Source: Apostichopus japonicus (taxonomy: Eukaryota; Echinodermata; Holothuroidea; Aspidochirotida; Stichopodidae). Taken from it: a stretch of DNA of 64,000 nucleotides. Location of the stretch: the NCBI RefSeq assembly GCF_037975245.1, contig NC_092572.1, positions 23,854,489 to 23,918,488 of the forward strand, given 5' to 3'. Below the pieces are notes generated by a model. It searched no databases. It had not been told where the DNA came from and was given only the letters and a program-made list of their open reading frames with translations. Shown here in pieces: positions 23,451 to 33,621 of this stretch (the first letter of the stretch is position 1; each line of letters begins with the position of its first letter). Made by a program: the position numbers and the translations under genes.

Positions 23451-24409
23451 TTCAATGAGGCATCACACACTACACGAAGCATATTAACTGTGGTAGACCG
23501 AAATTCTATACCATAGAAATGCTCGAGTTGAAATGCTAGGGATTACTCACAAAGTGGAGGCGTTATTGCTAAATTGTTTCTATATAGCCAAGCGTTTCAG
23601 TGTGGCGCCTCTGGAGAGCTAAAAATCTACTCTGTAGGGTGAATCATTCTGGAGAAATAATATCGGAAATTTGACCGTGTTTTGGCCCTAACTTAGACCG
23701 AAAAACGTCACTTTTTGACATATTTTACCCAAATATAGAGCCATCTCTCTACATATGCCTGTTAGGCTCCTGATTTGATTCCTTGTATGTCTTAGCTAGT
23801 TGTATGAGATAGGGTCAGTTGACTTGAAAGTTTTCACTCTTCTCACGATTTTTTTGAAAAAAAGGTCAAAACGACCGTTTTTTTTAATGTAAACAAATCT
23901 TTGAATACAAAATTAAAAAAAGGTCCATGTGACCCCCTCGGAAAAATGTTGTTTGTTGATGCAGGCTGTCTTATGTGCAAAATAAAGCTATGGGAAGCTC
24001 TCTAGTGTATTCCTATCTCGAGTAATGATTTTCTAAACACATGGGTTTTCAGTGCTCAAATCTGTACAAACTGTACAGAGGGAGTTGAAGATGATGTTTT
24101 AAATTATATGTCACATTCTAACATCCAAGTATGGACATAACCGTTGGATGCACATTTCTATGACACTGTATGCACGATAAATGGCTAAACTAGAATATTT
24201 TTTAAAGGAGGGTGAAGAGTTTTTGGCGCATATCAGTCAATATGCGCCAGGAAGGTGATGGGGTTGTGGGATGTTTCCCTTAATGCAGGTCGAAAAGGCG
24301 GAAATGTTTTATTTTACAATAGCAAAACTAGATGATTTTGTCGAGGGTGAAAGAAGTGTTTAAGGCGCATTTCAGCTGTAATGCGCCAAGAAGGGGTGGG
24401 GTTATTGTA
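23451..24409. other. No gene recognised
   Basis: Unassigned sequence between the foldback-like structure and block B. The words GGCGCAT...ATGCGCC at about 24223-24249 and 24363-24389 form two similar short inverted repeats. No coding exon is supported. Confidence 0.4.
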
Positions 24410-26215
24410 TTTGTCTTGTCTTGTTTCGGAAAAGGTGATAGAGTTTTTACAGTACGTATACTTGTCGCCAATGGTAGATGTAATTTCAGTGATATATATT
24501 CAGCATGTGCAAGTACGTTTTCAGGCGTGCATGTACACTGCAGCATTGTGTGCATTTTCAAGACATCGATGTGCACATTTATACTAAACACCTTTCAGCT
24601 GGACCGATTATAGGTGGCCTATATCTATTTCGATGCAAATAGGTGCTATATTTTCCCACAATATCAATTTGTTTTGTGACATTTGACGCAATGTGAACAT
24701 CCGGTCCACAGGACGTATCATTAAGTCGATGCATGCTTTCTACTCAAGATGTGGCAAATCATGGAGAGGGTACCTATCATATATGTAGCCAATATACAGC
24801 GCTATCACAACCCCAGTTATAATACGGACCCATGCAGCTGCAACTATTTAGGAAATTAACTTAGAAGAATTAGCTGTAGCTGTAACACGGACGTTTACAG
24901 ACCTGCAATTAATCTGAGCCTGAACAACTATATACCCTTAATGTTGGGAAATTGTATAGCACATGCAGTACGTGTGCATTTAGCTATTATAGTGTAGACG
25001 AAGCCTCACAAAAGCTTTGTTGGAGGATTTCATCTTTATACAAATATGAGTTACTTTGACAAAATGTCTGCAATGTTTGAAGAGTTAACGGCACTCGATC
25101 CATCAGGCACGGTCAAGTTTCTGCTCGTGTGTGATTCATGATTTTGATAGCATATGTTTATTTGAAGAAAGGGGAAAAACTTTTTGGAGTGGTTTGTACT
25201 AAGGAAGAGAGTTAATTTGGACTCAATTTTTGATCATTATGGTGAAGTGATTCTTGGTTCTGCTTTACATTAATGTTAACCTTTACCGGGTAAATTGCAG
25301 CAAACTTTAATGCGAATTAAAAAAATATCAACAAGTGGAGGGAACAAAGACAGGAAATTACGATGACAAGAAAACAATCCTCGACCATTCTTTCCAAATG
25401 GAATCTGAGTCAGCATATAACGGACAATTGGTTCCAATGAAATACCAAAGCTTCCGCAGAACTACGGCAAATTTTCATGAAAAGAAAAAACGGACGAAAG
25501 TGGCTTCATAAAGTAGTCACTTATACTGAGCGGATCTAGTAAAGGATCAAAATTTGTCAGTCCAGATCTTTGGTAGGCTAAAATTTCAGGGAGGGCCATT
25601 CAAAGCCATATGTTCATTAACCAACCTAGTAGGTCCCAATCACGCCTTACACAGTTACTAATTACAGACAAAACCATGGCGGGAAAACTTCTGAAATTGG
25701 TGGCGCTGTATCAAATTACAAGGGAAAAAATATGCTCAAGAAGCAACTGACAATACAAACATGCCAAATACGAAAGACATAAATATGTCCACCTTCTACA
25801 TGTGTCACGCCCCACACAATAATTCATTACATTACTTTTAAAAGCAATAGGGCACATACAAAGCCCACTGACTATCAGACTATCATATATGACATATAAT
25901 CTAACATACAGTCCCTGATACTTTCTTGCTTCCAAAAAAAATAATAATAATTAAGCCTGCCATATAAATTATTTTTAACAGTTTCCTAACGTGAACACTA
26001 ACGTATCTGCTACCAATACATACAAGCCAAGTATGAAAGAAAACAAATGCTGTCAACATAAGGCCATTTTAAGATGTTTACATTATGCCTGCCTACTCAT
26101 TATGTATGACTCATGGCATTACTTGAAAAAGCAATCAATATACAGCTGATTGGCTACCAGACTATCATATACGACATGAATCCATATGAACATATGGTTC
26201 CTGAGCTACTCCCAC
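24410..26215. repeat. Gene-upstream block, copy B
   Basis: Nearly identical to copy C (56127-57850) from TTGTCTTGTTTCG-AAAAGGTGATAGAG onward, including long exact runs around 25030-25760. It ends next to the AT repeat and the 3' exons of gene 2, just as copy C ends near the 3' exons of gene 3. Copy A at 9050-10530 is an older copy. No exon is supported inside. Confidence 0.85.
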
Positions 26216-26221
26216 ACACAT

Positions 26222-26330
<109 letters not shown>

Positions 26331-26400
26331 TACAGTCACCTTCATGAATTACAACAATGATAATTAAGATTAAAACTACATTGAAAATATTCATACTTAC

Positions 26401-26479
26401 GGGGAGAGTTTTGATACATTCTTGCTGGCCATCGTCTTTGATTTTGTGTGCAGATATTCAATTTGTAATAGATTCCGAT
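26401..26479 (-). CDS. Gene 2 exon following the Death exon
   Basis: A 79-nt exon, acceptor TATTTCTTCTCCAG, donor GTAAGT. It enters in phase 1, as required by the Death exon, and leaves in phase 2; 25 codons and two bases. The peptide [20 protein letters not shown] is a basic Ser/Lys tail with no recognised domain. The gene 3 copy (59946-60024) differs by one residue (Q to R). The next exon and the stop codon were not found; they may lie beyond the AT repeat. Confidence 0.68.
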
Positions 26480-27665
26480 CTGGAGAAGAAATACATGTTT
26501 ACGAAATTAAAAGGACTGCATTTGTCGGTTCATTGGATCTTGGTCGCCAATAACTATTTATAACTAAATGACCATATATATAACTGAAATTCATAACTGC
26601 AGTTTTGTGCCTTTGGACATCTGACTGAGTTAATGCAATTGGTTGGGATGTGAGTGGAGCGTGTATGAGGAGATGGTTACACTGTACCAAAACTGATTGT
26701 GAAAAAGAAAAACTTTGTATGTAACCAAACTTCTATGTTGATATTAGTTACAGCATTTGTATGCTTTTGTGTATGATGTGATGGTATTATGAAATGTAAT
26801 TAGAGAAACAATGTACAGTAAAGGCAATTCATGCACATGGATATTACAATTCCACAATGCAAGTTACCAGTATATTGACCCTCTTCTTGGTTCCTGTCTT
26901 CATGTCACCCCCCCCCCCTCTCTCTCTCTCACTCATTTGATGAACAATACAACAAGACTCTCTCACATACTATCCGTACTAGCTACAATGTAACAAATGG
27001 TGGCAGACTGTATATTTATGTGTCTTGTTGATACTCTTGTGGGTTCAGTTAACATGGAAACAGACTGCCTAAATTATGACACAGATGAGAAGCTTTAATA
27101 TTTATGCTGATAATTAAGCATTAACATTCATCAATATAAATTTCCAGTAATAAATTCAAAACATATGAGCTGAATAGAAAACAATTAGGGAATGAACGCA
27201 GTCCGCTATGACATCATCACTATGGCTCATAAAGTTTGAAGGACATGAATCTTGAATTTGAGAGATCTTGTATACTGTGACATTCTCTCTATTTAGAATG
27301 TCATTAAAATGCAACGTTTAGTAGAAATATTATATTCCTCTGAAAATAGGGGAGTTGAATATTATATATAAAAAGTTAACAAAAAGAAGTTTCCAGCTGA
27401 ATTGCTGTGATGACATCATTCAGCTGTTGCTAGATGCATTTCACAAAATACCACCAAATTGAAAGATTTTCTTTGCCATACAAGATGCTATAAAGGTTTT
27501 GACCTATATCTTGCCAGCATTATGTCTGTAAGGAATCAACTTCAGCCACCTGAATACCTTTTGAATGTCACTGTGAATACAAATTATTTGTATGCATGTA
27601 TTATTAGATGAATTATCAACCTGAATGAAGTCATCAATATCAATCCAGTCAATAGTTATTATTAC

Positions 27666-27900
27666 CATGTCTCTCCACATACTGCTGAAGATCTATTCGG
27701 TCTGCCTTTCCCAAAGCTGTAGCAAGCACTCTGCAGGTGGCCTTAGTATCATTCCTTTTTCTCCAGTGACGAAGCATAAAGTATTTTGTGTCTTGATGAC
27801 ACCGGCGATTATCTTCCTTTAAATTATCAAGATCAGCATCGCTAATATTCAAATACCTGGCAAGGCTTTGCCACTCTGAATCCAGCTTTTCTGCCAAATA
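27666..27900 (-). CDS. Gene 2 exon: Death domain
   Basis: A 235-nt exon, acceptor CATCTTTCTTGTAG, donor GTAATA, entering in phase 0 and leaving in phase 1. The 78 codons show the Death-domain pattern: a W-x-x-L-A-R-x-L start (EWQSLARYLNISDADLDNLK), a central FMLRHWRKRN helix, and a final TCRVLATALGKADRIDLQQY. It is full length for a Death domain (about 80 residues). Death domains assemble with others in signalling platforms such as PIDDosome or Myddosome-type complexes. It follows UPA and linker exons, matching the ZU5-UPA-Death order of PIDD1 and UNC5. The gene 3 copy is at 61211-61448. Confidence 0.88.
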
Positions 27901-28517
27901 CTACAAGAAAGATGAATTGAAATTAAATCTGCTTCATTTACATTCAAAACATAAATATCTTACACTAAGGACAATTTATAGAATAGCTGTGGATGGAAGA
28001 GACCTCGATGAATTGGTACACTAATGGCTTGTGGTCTAGTTGAAACAAATAAATTGATGTGACAATAGAACATCAGAGGGGCTTATATTGTAATATTTAT
28101 ACAGAAAGTAGATGCTTCATTGTCCAAGAACTAAAAAACAACCCTAAATAACTGCCTATCTTCTTTCTGCCACACAAATACATAACATAATGCTATGTCC
28201 ACTTGGAACAGTATGATATCTGTACAATCCTTACAAATTTACTTATAAAAAGCATAACCAAGGCTGCTGAACAAATTTCAGAACCCACCAGACTTCTGGG
28301 AGAATGGCCACAAATAAGTTAATTTATTACAGTCATTGGAATATTAAATATTAGGTAGTAAAGCCACGGGATGCAGGATGAGGCATGACAGCTAGCAGGA
28401 CACTTTACTGATCACAGACACCCCGCACAACCCCTCCAAACAAACACAACAATTTTGTCGCCTATCCCTGGATCATTGTTGTAGAATCTTGACAAACATC
28501 ATTATGATAATAAATAC

Positions 28518-28574
28518 CTCTAAAATGCAATCAGGTACTGTACTGTCTGCAATTTCACCTGTGGACTGATTCCC
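28518..28574 (-). CDS. Gene 2 linker exon between UPA and Death
   Basis: A 57-nt phase 0-0 exon, acceptor GTTCTCTTTCCACAG, donor GTATTT, encoding 19 residues (GNQSTGEIADSTVPDCILE). The copy in gene 3 (62316-62372) keeps length, both splice sites and GNQST and VPD, although seven residues differ; this pattern supports a coding exon. It is a flexible tether between the UPA and Death modules. Confidence 0.65.
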
Positions 28575-29858
28575 CTGTGGAAAGAGAACATACATTACCA
28601 TTAAACTTACCAAAAAGATACATTGTTCCAAACTAGTATTTTCGAAGGCTGCAAAATACACTAATTTATCTTACACATACTATTATAGCTAAATTCAATC
28701 TCCATATATTTGGTGTAAGGATCAACCATAGCATCAGAGAAGAATTGCAAGAAGTGGAAGAAATAGGAGGTATTACCAAACGGGTAGAAACACACGCATA
28801 GAGAAAAGAATCTACTCATATAAATCAATTCCTGATATTCATTAATTATTTTCTCCATTCTCACACCCTTGCAAAATATTGTCGTCTTGTAAAATATGTT
28901 TTTACTTTTATTTTGCAAATGGAAATGCAACAGAAATGCTCAGTATCATGCATAGCTTGTCATTATGATTATTAAGCAATCACATATTTCTTTGTTTTAC
29001 TAGACATTCTCTTTTGCTTGTATAAAAGTAAAAGTTCTGTAGGTCTTGATTTTTTTGTAGACCTTATCTCCTCCATTTCATTTTATGGCTGGACCACCCT
29101 TTGCCTCTTACTCTACATTTTAAATCAGTTAGAAAATACAGGAATGCGTATAAGTTTTTGGAAACTATATGTTGACAGGTGTTTTTTTTTCTATGTGTTT
29201 GTTTTTAGCAGGGAGTTTTTATGGAACAACTCCCTAGTTAAAGCCACATGCAGAGGTTACAACATCACCAAGAAAGCATAAACATTCAGAAGGAGAGAAA
29301 CATTATGGAGAGATTCATTTCATTCCAAACCTACTTTGCATGGTTTTGTGGCATCTACAAGCCTGTACAAAGAAACTTATTTACTTTAGCCAGTTGATGA
29401 TGATGATAAAACTGATGTTGGTTGCATAATTCGGGCAAAGATCAGGTCATAAAATCAAATATTTCCTGACTATCCATAGAATTGACTGACAAAAGTAGTG
29501 TTGGCACTCAAACATGTCTTCAACAGTGGTAAGGTATATAATGCAACACATTACAATCATGTTACCACCCTAACATTGTTTTGTTAAAGTGATGTCAGGT
29601 ATAATGGTTCACTATAATATTACAACATGCAGCTCATGCTAATAAGGATATGAACCCTCAAGTGGATAGTTTGAGATCAGTGCGCTTTCTCAGATGATGC
29701 AGTGCTTAAGAAACATTAGCTAAACCACTTAGTTCATGAAAATCTGGGCCAAGAGCCTGTCAACTCAACAGCTTGATCTAACCTTTTGATCTCTTTGTAC
29801 CAAAATCCATTTAATCAGTAATACACATATCAAACATTTCCATTCCAAAACAACGAAC
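28575..29858. other. Gene 2 intron
   Basis: Intron between the linker exon and the last UPA exon. No exon is recognised on either strand. It is nearly identical to 62373-63662 in gene 3. Confidence 0.7.
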
Positions 29859-30002
29859 CTCCAACTTTAATACAAATATAATAGGATCAGAGTTCCCCTG
29901 TTGTGCTGAAACATTGCAGAATGAGTCCTGAGTTTGTTTCCTTTGAAGTACAAATGACACTAAGTGATCTTCAGACCCTGCTATAGACTGCCAAGATATC
30001 TC
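29859..30002 (-). CDS. Gene 2 exon: UPA domain, third part
   Basis: A 144-nt phase 0-0 exon, acceptor GTTCTTCTTGTAG, donor GTTCGT, 48 codons. The peptide holds EDHLVSFVLQRKQ and DPIIFVLKLE and corresponds to gene 1 exon 2579-2728 and gene 3 exon 63663-63806. The donor is non-consensus after GT but is identical in gene 3. It completes the UPA beta-sandwich before the linker and Death exons. Confidence 0.68.
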
Positions 30003-30239
30003 CTACAAGAAGAACAAAATGATTTATGCATTTGGTGATGTTTAAACCATGCAGATACATTGCTAAGCAAGAGCCCAAGGGCACTGTGGTTCCTTGGGTA
30101 GAGGTATATGACAATACACATAATATTATCATAGCAAGATTGGGCTCAAATAGTCCAAGTAATTGTGGTCGGACTACATGTACCCATAAAGTAACCAACA
30201 CTATAGCCAACACTTTTGAGATCTGAATATGGCGTCGAA

Positions 30240-32440
30240 AATGTAAGAAATATAAGGTCACCTACAAGCGGGTCAACAGATTTGATAACATTGGTGACCT
30301 CAGATCACATGACCGTTAAGTTTGAAAATGTTCCACCACCCCATTAACAACTTGTCCCAAAATATCAATCGTGTCAGACCTTGGCACTGGGAGTTAATTG
30401 CATTAAATGTCTAAACATTAACTTTGAACTCATATAACTTCACACACAAAGGTCACATGGGGGTCAACTCATTGACATTTTTGATTGGTGAGACGTGAAT
30501 ATAGCATCAAAACTATAAAAATTCAAATATTTTTTCTTTGCCCATTTTCTCCCCCCAAAATACTAGTTTTTTAACATTAATTGACCTTTGGTGACCTCGG
30601 ATCACATGACCATTAAGTTTGAAAATATTCCTCTATACCATTCGCAACTTGTCCCAAAATATCAACCGTGTCACACTTTGGCACTGGGAGTTATTGCATT
30701 AAATGTCTGAAAATTAACTTTGACCTCTTATAACTTCACACACAAAGCTCACCCGGGTGTCAACCCATTGACATTTTTGATCGGAAGGTACCTTTGATAT
30801 CCAAATCTAGCATCAAAACCAAACATTTCTTTTTTGCCCGTTTTCTCCCAAAATAAGCACATGTTTTCTAATGTGACCTCTGACCTTTTGACCTTGGTTT
30901 CAGATGTAGTTTGATCTCCTGATTCCAAAAATCAACAAGACAAGTCTGTACAGCCATCCTAACTCTGACTGAAAACTTTGACCCCATATAACTTCGCACA
31001 CGAAGGTCACACGGGGGTCAACCTATCGACATTTATGATCAGAAGGTACCTTTGACATCTGAAAATAGCATCGAAACTGTAAAAATCCCCAAAACACTTA
31101 AAGGTCATCAGAGGTCAAATTGAGGTCAAGGGTCGCCCAGATGCGGGTCGACAATTAGATTACATTGAAGCAACTCCCAACCCTAACAGACAATTCGTTC
31201 TTAAGTTATCGCAAAAATACTTGTTTTTTAACATTAATTGACCTTTGGTGTCCTCGGATCACATTACCGTTAAGTTTGAAAATATTTCCCTATACCAATC
31301 GCAACTTGTCCCAAAATATCAACCGTGTCACACTTTGGCACTGGGAGTTATTGCACTAAATGTCTGAAAATTAACTTTGACCTCATATAACTTCACACGC
31401 AAAGGTCACCCATTGACATTTTTGATTGGTGAGACGTAAATATAGCATCAAAACTATAAAAATTCAAACATTTTTTCTTTGCCCATTTTTTCCCCCCAAA
31501 ATACTAGTTTTTTAACATTAATTGACCTTTGGTGAACTCGGATCACATGACCATTAAGTTTGAAAATATTCCCCTATACCATTCACAACTTGTCCAAAAA
31601 TATCAACTGTGTCACACTTTATTGCATTAAATGTCTGAAAATTAACTTTGACAACGTATGACTTCACACACAAAGCTCACCCGGGTGTCGACCCATTGAC
31701 TTTTTGATTGGAAGGTACCTTTGATATCCAAATCTAGCATCAAAACCAAACATTTTCTTTTTCGCCCGTTTTCTCCCAAAATAAGCACATTTTTTCTAAT
31801 GTGACCTTTGACCTTGGCTTCAGATGCAGTTTGGTCTCCTGATTCCAAAAAAACAACAAGACAAGTCTATACAGCCATCCTAACTCCGACCGAAAACTTT
31901 GACCCCATATAACTTCGCACACGAAGGTCACACAGGGGTCAACCTATTAACATTTATGATCATAAGGTACCTTTTACATCTGAAAATAGCATCAAAACTG
32001 TAAAAATGCCCAAAACACTTAAAGGTCACCAGAGGTCAAATTGAGGTCAAGGGTCACCCAGATGCAGGTCGACAATTGGATTACATTGAAGCAACTCCCA
32101 ACACTAACGGACAATTCGTTTTCAAGTTATCGCAAAAATACTTGTTTTTAACATTAATTGACCTTAGGTGACCTCGGATCACATGCAAGTTAAGTTTCAA
32201 AATGTTCCCCTAACCAGTTCACAACTTGTCCCAAAATATCAACATTGTTGCACATTGGCACTGGGAGTTATTGCAGTTTTAATATTTTGGGTTTTTGGAC
32301 CATAACTGACCTTTGTGGGCACCAAAAACAATAAGGCACATCTTCTCTATGTGGGGGATCTATAGTCCAAGTCTGGCCTCAATCCAACTTTCCCTTATTG
32401 AGATAGAGCGTACCCACACAGACACACACAAACCTGACTA
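30240..32440. repeat. AGGTCA-rich higher-order tandem repeat
   Basis: A block containing GATCACATGACC-TTAAGTTTGAAAAT followed by CAACTTGTCCCAAAATATCAAC recurs at about 30300, 30600, 31250, 31545 and 32175. The spacings alternate about 300 and 640 bp, so two larger units of about 940 bp are stacked. The sequence is dense in TGACCT/AGGTCA; at 31102-31128 and 32023-32049 three AGGTCA half-sites stand as direct repeats with 4-bp and 5-bp spacers. The 3' end (32300-32470) resembles that of another repeat at 52840-53028. Confidence 0.85.
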
Positions 32441-32444
32441 CATT

Positions 32445-32470
32445 GGTTCCTTTTGCTAAAGCAAGGAACC
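32445..32470. repeat. Terminal hairpin of the AGGTCA repeat
   Basis: GGTTCC...TTGC-TAAA-GCAA-GGAACC can fold with a six-pair outer and a four-pair inner stem. It follows a CACACA-type stretch, as does the hairpin at 53002-53028. Confidence 0.6.
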
Positions 32471-32659
32471 AAAAACCTTGTTGTCGAGCTTCCATTGCAG
32501 ATGAACATATCAAAGAAATATTACTGTCACAGTATTTTATAGCAAGTAAATATGATGCCGTATCTCCTACCCTAGCTGACAGTGTACAGTTTGTGCATAA
32601 CTTGGTACAATTGTGTATATTCCACAGTATTACACTATGTAAGCCAGAGTGCTGTATGT

Positions 32660-32921
32660 CATTATGAGTTCAACCTGGTTAGCCCTCGCTTGGTTTATAC
32701 CCGAAAAAAACAGCAATTTTTCGGGTATCATGTGATCTACGAAGTAACCATAAAATCTTAGCTTATGAAGCAGCTGCAGCAGGAATAAACTTTCACAAAA
32801 AATCTTGAGGAGTGAGAGATGGAAAATAGCTTTGGTTACTTTGTAGATCATGTGATACCCGGAAAATTAATGTTTTTAGAGTATAATCCAAGCGAGGATA
32901 ACCACATTGAACTCCTAATGG
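32660..32921. mobile_element. Hairpin MITE with ~84-bp inverted repeats
   Basis: The left arm (32660-32745, CATTATGAGTTCAACCTGG... to GATCTACGAAGTAACC) is matched in inverted orientation by 32836-32921 (GGTTACTTTGTAGATC... to GAACTCCTAATG), with about 85 percent agreement by eye. About 90 bases lie between. There is no coding capacity, so this is a miniature inverted-repeat element of about 262 bp inside the gene 2 intron. Confidence 0.8.
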
Positions 32922-33049
32922 TAAACTAATAAGAAATTATGACATTTTTTTAGCACCCTCTCACAAACATAATAAACTATGTTATCAAGTCTAAATTAAA
33001 GTAATATCTGACCACTTTAGAACTGAAATATGCAAATGAAAAAATTTAC

Positions 33050-33193
33050 CTTTTTTGGTTTATCTTGCTCTATAGCCCAAGTATTGCCTGGATCAGTGCC
33101 ATTAAATGATATAGTTAATGGCTGTTTTCCTTCTTTCAAAAATTTCAATTTGAGTTTTTTTGCAGGTTTCATGTCTGGATTCAATTCTAGTAT
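33050..33193 (-). CDS. Gene 2 exon: UPA domain, middle part
   Basis: A 144-nt phase 0-0 exon, acceptor GATTTTCATTTCAG, donor GTAAAT, 48 codons. KEGKQPLTISFNGTDPGNTW matches KKDGKPLTISLDKFEPMTWT in gene 1 (3080-3214). The N-terminal part is Lys-rich (KPAKKLKLKFLK). Its splice signals are strong and its phase fits both neighbours. Confidence 0.75.
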
Positions 33194-33391
33194 CTGAAAT
33201 GAAAATCATTTACTAGATGTTACTCTCACTAAAACAAACAATTTATGTCAAATTTACTGATCAATTCATAGGTTAATCCACAAAAAAGTGACTTTATAAA
33301 GAAAAATATCTTTTTGTAAAAAATATACTTGCTGGTATACTATTTTAGAAAGAATGATGCATCACAACACACCATTTAATAATGAATTTAC

Positions 33392-33621
33392 ATTTGGTTC
33401 ACCACGTTCAGGAATGTCTTCGTAATATCCAACTTCTAAATTGGCAGTTTTCTTATCCTGTAGTATATCTTTCGTAGCAAATACCACAATATTCTTAGCT
33501 TCAACTTCTTTGTCATCAATTACAATCTTCACCCAGCAAAAGCCAAGAAGTCTCAATGTACACTTTGAACGATGAAAGATGTAAGGGCTGAGCGGTCTCT
33601 CTTCCCAACAGGGTCTTTGGC
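33392..33621 (-). CDS. Gene 2 exon: end of ZU5 and start of UPA
   Basis: A 230-nt exon, acceptor GTAAACTTGACAG, donor GTAAAT, phase 1 in and phase 0 out, 76 codons and two bases. It carries CTLRLLGFCWVKIVIDDKE, then VEAKNIVVFATKD and LEVGYYEDIPE. The segment LLGFCWVK aligns with the strand that holds the His-Phe-Ser self-cleavage site in PIDD1 and FIIND proteins; here the sequence is Gly-Phe-Cys-Trp (Cys codon 33536-33538), whereas gene 1 has Arg-Phe-Ser-Trp. Loss of the His argues against ordinary autoproteolysis; a Cys could in principle serve as nucleophile. Confidence 0.78.

Noticed and set aside
31165-31931. Short frames inside the AGGTCA repeat
   Set aside because: Repeat-derived, differ between units and lack coding features.
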